64,000 nucleotides of DNA. It comes from Tetragnatha versicolor (taxonomy: Eukaryota > Arthropoda > Arachnida > Araneae > Tetragnathidae). The notes below the pieces were generated by a model, which saw only the letters and a list, made by a program, of their open reading frames with translations, did no database searches and was not told the origin of the DNA. Made by a program: the position numbers and the translations under genes. The DNA is taken from positions 7,957,501 through 8,021,500 of the forward strand of contig JANDEH010000017.1 in assembly GCA_024610705.1 (NCBI GenBank), read 5' to 3'. How positions within the stretch are numbered: the first letter of the stretch is position 1; every line of letters starts with the position of its first letter. Shown one piece after another: positions 46,340-57,454 of the stretch.

Positions 46340-46640
46340 TTCGCTACTACTTCCACCCTCTGGGATGTTCCTCCGCGGCAGTTCCGAGAGTAGGAAGAAC
46401 AGCGCATCTTTCTCGAAACCCGCTTCGGATGTGCCTCTCGGCGGCATTAATATAAATACTATCTCCTTCCGCGCCTTCCCAGAATCCCGATTATTTCTTT
46501 TTCCGCTTCCGTCCGGACAAGACGTCCAGATATAGAAACGTTTTCTTCCAGGACCCTCCCCCCCTCGAGAGGAGATCAGCTGTTTCGGTTTCCGGTCTAC
46601 GTTCATTCACTCGCTTGGGGACGAAAAAAAAATTCTCATT
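46340..46640. promoter_or_regulatory. GC-rich intronic island
   Basis: Repeat-free GC-rich stretch; open frames on both strands lack domains. Candidate regulatory DNA by composition only. Confidence 0.2.
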
Positions 46641-48312
46641 CTTTTTTTTTTGCTCATCTACTACTTAGTTTTGATTTTATCCTCGCGGTTGATGCGACGT
46701 TCTACGAAATGAGATTTTCACGTCGTTAATGGGATTGTGGATTTGGTCTATGATTTGGTTGGTGACGAGCTGGGATATATCTGATGTGAAAGCGGGCGGT
46801 TGTTTTATTGGTGTGGTGAAGAAGAGAGTTGCAAGCGACCATGTCATTTCCTGTGCTGGATTATTTGCTGGTCTTGAGTCATTGCCCAAGTGTCTTGAAA
46901 GACTACCATTATACATTTATAAAGGATAAAGGGCGGGTAGGGTATAAGGGGGGCTGAGGGAGCTCCCCCCCAGAAATTCGAATTGTACCTAAGGTCAAAT
47001 TTTCAAAACTTTTACGATTAAATATTCAAAAATGTTCTATGGGTGGACCCCAAACCCCCTTTTTGTACTTGGAACCTTATTATTCAAAACATTTTTATAT
47101 TAAGTTTAATCTCTTATTAATTTAAAATATCCATTATTTGAAATTAGATTACAGTGTAATTAAGCTTATGTTTTAACGGCATCAGGTGGTACAACTCTAT
47201 GAATTTAAATATGGAATGGAATAATTTATCTTTATGAAAGGAATTGGGAAATTGGTTTGATTGAAGTTCATATTCACTTGACTATGCATAAATTAACGAA
47301 TCTTTTCCGTACTAAACAAAAAATAGATAAAATCCAGTCTAATGTCTTTGTACTGATAAAGGGTAGGTGTTTCACAGGCAAAATAGATTCCATAGGCTAA
47401 AGAGGAGACAAAATAGGTATAAAAATTAGATTTACGTTTTTCGAAATCCTGAAAATTAACAGATTTGATCATTAAGATAAAAATAATAATACAAAACCAA
47501 CAAAACCATTGTTGAAAAATAATTAAATTTCCAAGTAGTTGAAAAAAAATCCCACTAAAATATTGTGTTGATATCTATTCTAGAGCCGAGACTACACGTG
47601 CTGTCTGATTTTAACTGTTTATATTCATCAGGATGCTCTATTTATCTGCATCAAAAACAGTTTGATAAGAATTCAATAAACAGGATAAATCTGGATTTTT
47701 TTGTTAGACATCTTTTCCTTTTTTTAATAGTGTTTTTTTAGGTAGTGTAGTTAAATTTCATTTTAAAATATTGAATTAAATTAAGTTATAGGAATATTTA
47801 ATGTTTTTTACCGTCTTTCAAAATATTTCATTTATTTATTTTACGAATAACGTGCAACTGCTTTATATTAACGTGTAAGTGCTTTATTTTAGGAGTGTCG
47901 TGTTTTATTCGAGCATGAAACAATTATCTTGATTACCAAAACAGCCGACAACGCTTGGTGTACCTATTAGATACAGTTAGCGCCATCTCTCGGTCATGGC
48001 TCGATCTACTAAATTGAGAGTAGTTTATACAGGAAGAACTTACCTTCCGCATTCTCTTGTTATTTCTTTCTCACTTGATTGATTTCCTCGCTTATCGCAC
48101 TTCCCTCAACAAATATCAAATTGGTTTTCCTTTAAATTTCAATTATTAACGTCCTTTTAAAAAAAAAAACTTTATAATTTCATTACTAAAATTGCAAGAT
48201 TTTCATCAAAATTCAGTTGAATGAAGATTTAAAATTAAATGGATTTTAAATGGTGTACAAATTTCATTCAATAAAAAATTAAGGCTTGGTTATTCTTGTA
48301 GCTGTATGTATT
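46641..48312. other. Mostly AT-rich intron sequence
   Basis: G-rich modules at 46945-47070 suggest a decayed element. An AGCGCCATCT motif lies at 47969. No gene recognised. Confidence 0.45.
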
Positions 48313-48965
48313 CAGGACCGTCTATAAATGATGTCACGTTTAAATCAGTGGGGAGGGGGGTCACAAGAAATGTGACATCACTCACAAAAATAAACAAAAC
48401 CAACTAAATATTTTTTTTAAATGTAGTTTAAACAACATTGTTATAAAATTCCTATATACAGACATGAGATTCTTCAGTTTTTTGTCGGAATTTCCGACTT
48501 TTTCCGATTTTTCTGAGAATTTTCAGATTTTTTCCTCAAACTTCCAACTGCAAAAAATTCTGATAAGGTGTTAAAAATAAGCTAAAATCTTCAATTTTAG
48601 GATCAAATTTCCAAAAATTTTTTGGGGGAGTACCCCCAAACACCCCTTTTAGTACTTGGAACTCTATTTTTCAAAACTATTCTACATTAAGTTCATTAAC
48701 ATGCAAATTCTACCTAAAAATATACTGGAAAACCATATTGAAAATGTTGTTCACGCATTTTTTCAGACTTTTTGCTTTTTTGTCACTCTCATCCATGTAT
48801 ATATGATTGATTATTAACTTTTAAGTTCCCTTTGAAATTAGAAAAAAAGTATTTGTCCCAGATTCACATGGTACATGGGGAAGAAGGTTGTGATTGGAAG
48901 ATAGGGGAAGGGAGGGAGGGGGACAAAAATGTCGAAAAAAAAGTAACATTATAGTGGATGTCTCC
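48313..48965. mobile_element. Probable degraded DNA element with nested hAT-like fragment
   Basis: Left end 'ggaccgtctataaatgatgt' and a diverged inverse near 48945-48965. A fragment at about 48590-48720 matches the interior of the CAGTGTTTCCCAAC elements (shared 'catgcaaattctacctaaaa'). Confidence 0.4.
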
Positions 48966-49057
48966 TTAATTTTTACTCTGAATAATTAGATTTATGCTAT
49001 TTATTTCTTAAACCCCGAATAGTGCTTCAATTAATTTCACGACTAAAAGTGATTAAA

Positions 49058-49080
49058 ATTTCCCCCTTTTCTCTTTGCAG
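49058..49080 (+). other. Splice acceptor of Bcl-2-family exon 2
   Basis: A pyrimidine-rich tract ending CTCTTTGCAG directly precedes GAAGGACTC, which continues the BH2 motif in frame. Confidence 0.9.
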
Positions 49081-49221
49081 GAAGGACTCATCCGCTTCAA
49101 CGAAGGAGACCCAAACGGCCAGGCTTCAGACAACAAATGGCCGTCAGTCAAAAACCTCCTTTGTCTAGGAATCAGCGCCTTGGGTGCCATCACACTGGGC
49201 GCTGTTCTCACCAAATCCTAA
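49081..49221 (+). CDS. Bcl-2-family pro-survival protein, exon 2 of 2 (residues 172-217)
   Basis: It completes the protein begun at 23460. Joined in phase 0, BH2 reads WINDHGGW|EGLIRF, the family consensus WxxxxGGW(E/D)xxxxF. A short polar linker is followed by a hydrophobic C-terminal segment at about residues 197-214 (LLCLGISALGAITLGAVL), ending in TKS. This is a typical tail anchor for the outer mitochondrial membrane, with a short basic end. A Trp just before the anchor (191) is also seen in vertebrate relatives. The stop is TAA at 49219-49221. Only 46 codons are encoded here, so this exon is easily missed by ORF finders. Confidence 0.93.
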   Translation, partial: EGLIRFNEGDPNGQASDNKWPSVKNLLCLGISALGAITLGAVLTKS

Positions 49222-49727
49222 AGAAAAAAAAACTTTGCAAATCGTGTTGACTCTCTCTTCAATAGTGTCGGTCGCCGATGGCTGGACTGTCGCCTTCCAG
49301 CACCGACATTGGAAGCTACAAGAGGTGGAGAAAGTGAATCTCATCGACTATTTGTGATGTGCTGCATACCCCGTAACGATAAATTAATTGAATTAACGAA
49401 ATACCTCATCGATGAAAGGATGATGTGCATGCGTTTGTAGTATACGTGATTCCTGGAGGATGTCTAGTTACCTATACGTAAAGTAACCTTCAGGTTGTTT
49501 ATGTGAAGGGCGCTTCTGTTTACCTGACTGAAAATGATTAATAATGAGAACTTTCTGGACTTTTTATTCCCGCCGGGGGCATGTGCTTTTATCTATGAAA
49601 TTCCCCTTAATATGAAATCTGTTCAGTGTAACCACTGAGAGGATCCGAGTATAATTCACACTGGTCAAGATGTTCGCTCAGTCGCTTTTCTACTGAAAAA
49701 AACCCTGACCCTGTTATTTTATTATTA

Positions 49728-50204
49728 GGGGCCGTTCAAATATTACGTAAGCACTTTTTTGGTCATTTTTAACCCCCTCCCCCCTTGTCAGCAAAGATAA
49801 GCAAACCTCCACCCCCCCACCATAATTACGTAAGAAACTGCCGGACCCCCCCTGAAATTTTGACATCCCTATTAGTAAGTACTGTTACAGGAGCTGTCCT
49901 TTTTAAGTGTAACCCTGAGGGTTCAAAAATGAGTCGAAACACTACTTTTCGGGGTTAAAATTTCAAAATGTATGGGGGTCCATCCCCAGAAAAAAGTGCT
50001 TACGTCAGATTTCCTAATTCAATTTTTTGTTAAATTTATTTTTGGTTGAGTTTTGAAATTATTTAAGCAAGAAACTAGATATTTTCGAAAATTCAGTATC
50101 TTACGTAAGCATCACTCATATCCCCTCCCCCCTTGTCAGGAAAAATAAGCAAAGAGCAAACGCCCTCCCCCCCTTAAGTGCTTACGTAATATTTGAACGG
50201 CCCC
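49728..50204. mobile_element. PIF/Harbinger-like MITE, copy 2
   Basis: Inverted ends GGGGCCGTTCAAATATTACG, flanked by TTA (49725-49727 and 50205-50207). Closely similar to 20211-20713. It lies inside the predicted 3' UTR, where its arms could pair in the transcript. Confidence 0.92.
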
Positions 50205-51540
50205 TTAACAGAGAAGACCGAATTTGTTTAGGATCTTGTTTCCAGAAATCTTTCAATTTTAGCAATTTGTTTCAATTTTTTTGATAATTTGGTTTTAAAG
50301 TTTTTTTTCTTTAATTCACCCTTAATATTTTATTCATAACTAATACAAAGGGAAAAAGAAGCCTGTTTTAAAATATTCATGTAGGTAAAATGTTTTTTAA
50401 AGCCATATTATAAGACACGATTATCATTAAATCATGCAAGGCTTTCAGGTTAATAAACATTTTAAATAAAAATTTTTGTATCATTTTTCATTATTAAAAT
50501 CATTAAAATAATAGTATCGTAAAAATATTCTTCGTCTTCTGTAAGTAATGTACAGATGGCGTTAGTAATGTCAAGGATTGATTTCTCAGTGGTTACGTTT
50601 TCAGGTATGTTTATCAATTAGTTGAATAAAGGGTCATTCATTAATTACTTTAAGATTTTTTTTTGAAATCTTAAGTACTGGCTTGTAATTATTAGATTAA
50701 AAAGTACAAATTTGTATCAACTTCAGATATCACTGTGATTTTCATGAGATATGAACTAATTTTATATCCGTGGAGTAACTTATAAATGCCCCCCAAGAAA
50801 AATTCTTTTAGATAATGGGGGTCAAAATCATCCTTAAAGTATCATTGGTATGTTTCGTTTGGAAAACAGTATTATGGAAGTATAAGTCAAGTGGCATTGA
50901 AACGATTTTGTGTTGCCAGAAAATAAATCAAAACTTATTTGTGGTTTGTTTTTTTAAGATTCGCTGTATATTTGTATGTCAAGAAGTGTGCAATCTAGTT
51001 AGAGAACTTGCTTTCGTTGAACTCTATGCCATTGAATCAACTGCAATCATTTCATTTAAAATATAATTCATTTTTTACAAACATAGCTTGTAAAATTAAT
51101 ATCCAAATCGGATTACTATTTTCCAAAGATTGTTAATAAACAGTTGGCAGCTCCCTTGTTATTTTTGTCATAAGTTTCAAAGAGACTGTTCTTGATTTCA
51201 TCTTTTCAACTACACATCATGATGGTTTTGTGGTAAAAGCATGATATTTTATGGCATATAACAAAATAAAAGTTCCTTGGTCGGTTAGTTTTAATGGTAG
51301 TGCTACATCATTGTAAAATCTAGAGTTTTTATTTTTGGATACCTTTTCTTTGTTCGATATATAGTTTGAACGTTTTTATTTCTTTGTATATTAAAAAGAA
51401 CTTTTATGTACATAGTTTTACGAGGTGCATTTGTTTCTCATTTGTACATGAAAAATATAAATTAGAAAAAAAATCTTGTAAAAGATCTTATTTGGGATTG
51501 AGATTTTGATGTGCACATGAGGATTTTGTCACTGTCCTGT

Positions 51541-51546
51541 AATAAA
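51541..51546 (+). promoter_or_regulatory. Poly(A) signal AATAAA
   Basis: The canonical hexamer is followed within 20-60 bases by a GT/T-rich tract ('gggtctattctttgtttgag', 'cactgtgtttg'), the expected downstream element. Best candidate for the end of the Bcl-2-family transcript. Confidence 0.65.
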
Positions 51547-51565
51547 GAAATTGTGCTACGATTAT

Positions 51566-52126
51566 GGGTCTATTCTTTGTTTGAGTTCTTCACTGTGTTT
51601 GTTAAATTAGCATCAGAACCCTACTATACTTCACAGCAACGTTTCCTGAACCGAGCACGTCACTACTCGAAAGGAGAAAGTTAGTAAACACAAAGCCTAT
51701 TGGGTTGCTAGGAGGAGTTTCGGTACGCGAATCGTGATAAAAAGACAATATATACATTGTTATAACTAAGTAATCATATTTTAAAATTTACGTTCTTCGT
51801 TTCACCCTGAATTCAGGTTAGGACTTTTGTTAGTGACGCATCAGTAGGTTCAACTTAGTAAGTTGCTGTCTAGTATAAAGCACGTTTTTGAACAAAATTG
51901 TTTTTAATGCATAAAAATCAAAATTATGAGTTGTCATTATTCTTGGTACAAATTTAACTTTGGTATTGTAAGTGGCTAATATTTATAGATTTAAGATGCT
52001 TGATGTGTAGAACTGCAATTTCTAGGTATTTACATTTTTTTCAGAAACCTAATAGTACTATTGCATAGTGTTTTAAATTACTACTACAGTTAGCAATTTT
52101 AGTTTAAGGTGCAGCGTAGACTTTTC
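51566..52126. other. Intergenic, no gene seen
   Basis: AT-rich with no supported features. Confidence 0.5.
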
Positions 52127-52270
52127 CACTGGCTGTAATAAAACGATTACTGCTAGGCGTCCAGCACTTGCGGTTTAGGGGGAGATATCGGGATATCTCC
52201 CCCTAAACCCAAGTGCTGGACGCCTAGCAGTAATTGTTTTATTACAGCCAGGCACTGGCTGTAATAAAAC
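52127..52270. repeat. Long near-perfect hairpin with flanking direct repeat
   Basis: Arms 52131-52189 and 52192-52249 pair almost without mismatch around two bases (landmarks 'ctgctaggcgtccagcactt' and 'gggggagatatc'). An 18-bp sequence 'cactggctgtaataaaac' occurs at 52127-52144 and again directly after the hairpin at 52253-52270. Confidence 0.9.
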
Positions 52271-53555
52271 TTTACGTTGGCCCTAACTCTAACTATATTT
52301 ATGACATATTTTGGTTTATTATTTACATATTGAAGCCATAAATTCAATTTTGCTACATATTTTACACTTATATATCTTAATCGCACACCATCCTCTGTTG
52401 AAAGAAGAGGTAAGAGAAAATAAAACTAACAAATGAAAAACAATTTCCATTACTTTATACTCTGAAACAGCATAGTTTCAAGCCTTCAGAACAAGGCTAT
52501 ATTGGATGAGATAAAACAGTTTTAACACCAGATAACGGAGTGTTACGTTTAAGAACTTAAAATTCAAGTGTTAAGAAACGTAACTTTCTGTTTTAAGTAA
52601 GTTTCATATCTCACTCTTTTTTTAAATACATGTTTACTAGTAATTAATACATATTTTGTGCACTTTAATTCCCTGAAAATCTTAGCCCTATTCATGAGAT
52701 TTGCCTTTTCACTTGCTGGTTAAATAAATAATCTCTCTATTCTAAAAAAAAGTTTTTGGTGAACGGTTTCCAGAGAAAGGCTTTTTAATTACTGAACCTA
52801 ATGACACATATATGGTATCAAAATGTCCGGATTCTTTCCGGATTTCCGAGTAAGCCCTTCGATTTTTCAAAAACATTCTCAATTTTAAAATATTTCCATT
52901 TTTTTAGATCACGGATAAGGTCGCAGTTACAAAGCAAGTACTGTCAATCAAATTATTATGCATCCAATCAAAACGCCCTATTTTGTCGCTATATTTTAAG
53001 ATGAAACATGTTTTTTCACCTTTTAAAAAAGTACTTTCTTGATGAAATATCACTCAAAGACTGATAAAAACATATATTCTAAAAACTTACACGTACACCA
53101 TTTTATACTAAAATTTCACACTTTTTGTCCAATATTTCTAATTTTTAGTCTGATTTTATCGAAATTAATTGTAAACATAGAGTGTTGTTTTGTCTCTTAT
53201 TATTTTCAATTGTTTAAACGGTATTGTTTAACAAGTCAGGGCTTAAAAAATATGAATGATAACACTAGGCATATTATACTAACGAGTTACTTTAAAATAA
53301 TGGTTTTTGTTTGGTCCGAATATTGATTAACAATTAGAATTAGATATTTTTATAATCATAGATTAAAAATAATTAAGATGAATACTTTTAAAAACATTTC
53401 GTTTAAATTTTTATAAGTTCAAGTTGATATATATTCAAACTTTTAAGGGAGATTTATACATGGAGGGGATTTGGTGACGTATTTTTGGAAAGTTGGTTGA
53501 CGTTTTTTTTCTATAAATTGTTTAATTGTTTTATAAAGTGTATTAAGTTTAGCAA
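52271..53555. other. AT-rich intergenic
   Basis: A 95-codon frame at 53039-53326 has no domain and typical AT-rich composition. Confidence 0.5.
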
Positions 53556-53574
53556 GTTGGAATTTGTGGGAGTT

Positions 53575-53656
53575 GCGAAGCAATTCCAAAAGATCCTGCG
53601 TCAGCAGCTAACGGGGGTTGGTGAGCGATAGCGAGCAGGGGGCGGTAGCTCCCTAG
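53575..53656 (+). mobile_element. Possible Helitron 3' end
   Basis: 'gggggttggtgagcgatagc' is followed by 'gagcagggggcggtagctcc' and then CTAG at 53653-53656 with T next. A short GC-rich hairpin (GGGGC...GCTCC) just before a CTRR end followed by T is the Helitron terminus pattern. The 5' end was not located. Confidence 0.4.
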
Positions 53657-54039
53657 TACAGAAAATAAATGTTTGGTGGAATTATCATTTAATAAAGGTT
53701 ATAAAAAACTTCAGGAGAAGATCCAACTTAACTCTGTAACTATCTGAAAGTAAGGAAATAAAGAATAAAGTATTTATATACCCTTATGGTATTTTAAACA
53801 TACCTTACATAATATGTCTTTTCTTTTTAAACGAAATTAATCTTAAAGTATACAAATAATAAATTGTAACAAAAGTTTAATATTTTCACTTACCAGAAAT
53901 TTTCAAGAAAGAAAGAATGTATATTTAAATGGAAAATATTCTGTGAATAGAAAATTCCCACAAAACGGTCTTTTAAAATAAAACCCAACGTATGGACACT
54001 TTAAAACCCATTACATTTTAATCCTTTTTTAAAGAGGTT
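53657..54039. other. AT-rich intergenic
   Basis: No features supported. Confidence 0.5.
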
Positions 54040-54520
54040 ATTGAAATTTGATATTTTCTTTTACGCTGTGACGAAATTGGCCTTATTGACAACCAACCTC
54101 CCACCGTTTCTCACCTCGACCTACCCGGGCATATCGTCTGCAAACACACCCAAACGAGAAAATAATGCCCGACCCCCCCAGAGAGCGGCGAAAAACCAAA
54201 ACATTTCCATTATCACCTTCCTCCCCCCATAGCCACGCGACAAAGGGGCGTTGCCGACCCCCCTTCCACCAAGGCCTCGGCACGAGGCAGGGCACGCGCC
54301 TCAAACAATGGTCACGTGGCACCCCCAGCAGCCGATAATCCCTGGCGGCAGATGTGCCCCCTGCGGACCAATCAGGATGAGCCAGATGGAGGATGCTGCT
54401 GCCGATCTTGCGCCTCTCTGTAAACAATCTCGGCCATTTAAACTAGTTTAAGGTCAAGACCTCGACCGCTCTACTTCCGCCCTTCACGGCTTTTGTCGTA
54501 ACCTACGCTTTTGTCCGTCC
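54040..54520. promoter_or_regulatory. GC-rich intergenic island
   Basis: The most GC-rich non-coding stretch downstream of the Bcl-2-family gene. Frames on both strands (54083-54427 minus; 54251-54451 plus) have no domain. It contains 'aaggtcaagacct', a palindromic nuclear-receptor-like half-site pair, near 54450. Could be a promoter or enhancer. Confidence 0.25.
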
Positions 54521-56484
54521 TTACTTGAGTGGTTTTCTTGTCCAGGTGTATCCTCGGCCTTGGATATCGAAATAAGGTGATGCTTTTGTTGGTTGGATGG
54601 GGTGTCATAACCTGATTGGGCATGATATGATGCGACGGTATCGTGAAAAACCTACCTGTAAGCAGTAGAAAATACAGGATTTTTAGCTTGGGGGATGAGG
54701 CACCTAAATGATTACCTATTTCCATGACTTTCATGTTTTAATTTTGAGTCATTTTAAAATTAAAAGAATTTCCCTATTAAAATAACGTTACGAGATCCCT
54801 GCGAATACCCGTTTCACACTGAGCTATAGACACAAACTGGACTGGAGTGACGACTGAGCGCACCGAAACCGCATCACTCATGTTTGGAAATCAGTCAGAG
54901 ATCTAAATAAAGTAAGTCTAATAATCAAAGTAAGATCAAAATCAGTAAAAGAGTGATTTTTAAGATGCGAACTGTGCAACCACATGCAAGTCTATGGGGA
55001 ACTCGGAACTCGCGTGGAAATGGCTTGTTTGTCACTCCAGTTTGTGTTTATAGCTCAGTGCCGTTTCATGAATTATGTGGAAAAAATTTAAATCATTGAA
55101 GGAATTTGTACTAAATTTGCAGGAATTTTTATTTCTAGGGGGCTAGGTGGCTGTAGTCCCTGGATTCACCCATGCCTGTAAGTAATCCTGTGGTATTGTT
55201 CTTTATTAGATACAATTTTTCTGATGGCGAGTTTTTTTTATTTAAAATTAGGTACACACACTCTTGGGTGCTGAATTAGGGTTGTATGTTGAATATTATG
55301 GACCCCCCCCTTATTAATTTCCGGTTTCATAGTTAATATTGATGTGGTGGCTGCTGGATAGCAACTGAAAATATTCGTAATTGGAAAATAACTTTTCTTG
55401 TATAAAAGTCTTGATTAAGAATCTTCGGACAGTCTTTGATTTGTAACTTTTAAAAATTTATCTTCTCGTAAATGAACTCGACCAGTGTTGTCTTTAAGAT
55501 CAAACTAAACTTATATGTAATCTTAATCTAAGATATTAGCATACTAATTCTGTAACTATTTCACAATTGGGTCTGATTATACAACACTATGTTTTGATGT
55601 GAATTAAGGTATCCGTACCTGCGAAGGAGGGCAACTTTATAAACTGTTTAGTTCTATGTGGATTACCTAAAATAATAAGTTTATAAATTTGTTTATCCAA
55701 ACTGAAAAATGTTGTTTAATTTTACGGTTTATAAATAGGATAGAAAGTAATTGTTGCTTTCTATGTAGATTTAGATTTTACTTCAAGTACTATATCACAT
55801 ATTACTACCAGCAATTTGAATGTGCCTTAAAAATTATGCAAATTTTTACACTAAAATTTTTTTTACAATAAGACAGCAAACGTAATAAGTAAAATGTATT
55901 TAATTTAGCGGCTTTTCTTTATTTAGAATCAATTTCGACAAAGCTTTAAACGATTTTGTTTTAAATTCCCCAAAAAGAATATACAAAATAAAAAAATGCT
56001 GCCATTTTGGAAGTACCATCCGTTAAATCCCGAAATTTTCCGTATTTTAAACTTTATCTAGTTTTTGAATAGAACGCAAAAAATAAAAAGGAGAAAAACT
56101 GCTACTGTTATTCGGCTTCTCTGCTACAAGAGTAATCTTACAGTGAAACAGCTTTTACAGGCAAGAGTTGTTTTTCCTGCAACATCTAACAGTGCAGTGA
56201 GGTGAAACTAATTTTAATCGCAATGATATAGGCTGAGTTTTTTTTTGAGTTTCTCCAAGGAAATGTCAACTATTAAAAAAATGCAATTTGATAATCAAAA
56301 GAAATGAAAAGACATTACAATAAGGAAGTTGCATGTGTCAGATTTTCAAAAACAAACAAGTGTTCCGTATGTTTTTTTGTATGGTAAAATGAAATATCTA
56401 GTCAGTTTTTCAAAAAAATGTACAGGTAATTAAATATTTTAATTTAAAAGTCGAGAAAAAAACACGTGACTGAAAAGGTTTATT
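54521..56484. other. AT-rich intergenic
   Basis: No gene recognised. 'gctataga' and 'tatagctcagtg' near 54825 and 55050 bound a stretch that may be an old inverted repeat. Confidence 0.4.
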
Positions 56485-56492
56485 GTTTAAAC

Positions 56493-57374
56493 CAACGATG
56501 GGCAACCTACGGCCCGCGGGCCGGATCCGGCCCGCCTCGTCATTTTATCCGGCCCGCGGAACATTTTAAAAATTGTACCAAAAAATCACTCTGGTTTTCG
56601 TCAACAAGAGCGAAAGAGGGGATACAGAACTTTCCCAAAAATTAACTTAATTTTAGCAGTTAAAACGTGTTTTACAACTATATTTCGTTCTTGGGAGGCG
56701 TCTATAAGCGTGGGAGAGTTGTTACTTCACGACGGTTTATATTCCCCTCTCGTTTCACCCTAACTTGGCAGTATAGAAAAGGCTTGTAACCGAATCCCAG
56801 CCGTTGTCATCATAGCAATTCGGGTTCAGAAGCCGGTTCTCCCCCAAAAAAATCCGACTGTTTCCGGCTCTACCCATACGGACTATATTCATTCTCTGCC
56901 TTTCACAATGCTTCTAAAGTTAATTTGTCCTCCTGAACATTAATTCCTCCTCCATTAATTATCTTGCATCGTGTAATGATAATTGTTAAAATCTGTCCTG
57001 AAATATTTTTTCATTACTATATGAGCACTGAATATTATTTTTAGCTCATATTAATGTAACTTAAACATTATAATTATTGTATGTAATCAAGATATTATTT
57101 TAGTCCTATTAATGCAACTAACTTTATAATTATTTTATATAATATTATTCTAGTCCCCAGATTAATGTAACTTCATTATAATTATTGTATGCAATCAATA
57201 TATTGTATACGTCCAGATTAAATTTTAACTTAAGTATTAAACTTCGTAAGTATATATAATAAAACTACTCATTTTTTACTTAAAAAAATATTACCTATTA
57301 TCTACTCTATGGCCCTCCACGTCATTATAATAATCGAATCCGGCCCGCGGTTTCGAAAAGGTTGCCCATACCTG
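56493..57374. mobile_element. hAT element with duplication GTTTAAAC
   Basis: Ends CAACGATGGGCAACC and the inverse of CAGGTATGGGCAACC, with 'cggcccgcgg' next to both. Perfect 8-bp duplication GTTTAAAC (56485-56492 and 57375-57382). 882 bp; I see no transposase. Confidence 0.92.
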
Positions 57375-57382
57375 GTTTAAAC

Positions 57383-57454
57383 TATAAGATGACGTCAACA
57401 ATAATACCATCAACTCCATTGCTTTACAACAATGTTTAGTATAAGATGACGTCA
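57383..57454. repeat. Two TATAAGATGACGTCA repeats with CRE sites
   Basis: The 15-bp sequence 'tataagatgacgtca' occurs at 57383-57397 and 57440-57454. Each contains TGACGTCA, the palindromic CREB/ATF site. Confidence 0.75.

Larger units (their letters stand above)
23973..49080 (+). other. 25.1-kb intron of the Bcl-2-family gene
   Basis: Donor GTGAGT at 23973; acceptor tract 'tttccccctttttctctttgcag' type ending at 49080; phase 0. It interrupts BH2 immediately after Gly-Gly-Trp, a position also used by vertebrate BCL2-family genes. The intron is filled with transposon copies listed individually. The unique stretches between them are AT-rich, broken by GC-richer islands. I found no convincing gene inside it. 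Confidence 0.9.
49222..51565 (+). other. Long 3' UTR of the Bcl-2-family gene
   Basis: From the stop to a strong poly(A) site (AATAAA at 51541). AT-rich, non-coding, with a Harbinger-like insertion at 49728-50204 and a Pumilio-type motif TGTACATA at 51407-51414. Other AATAAA at about 50920 and 51264 could give shorter forms. Confidence 0.6.

Noticed and set aside
54083..54427. 114-codon minus-strand frame rich in Arg, Gly and Trp
   Set aside because: GC-rich composition gives open frames on both strands; no domain or splice pattern.
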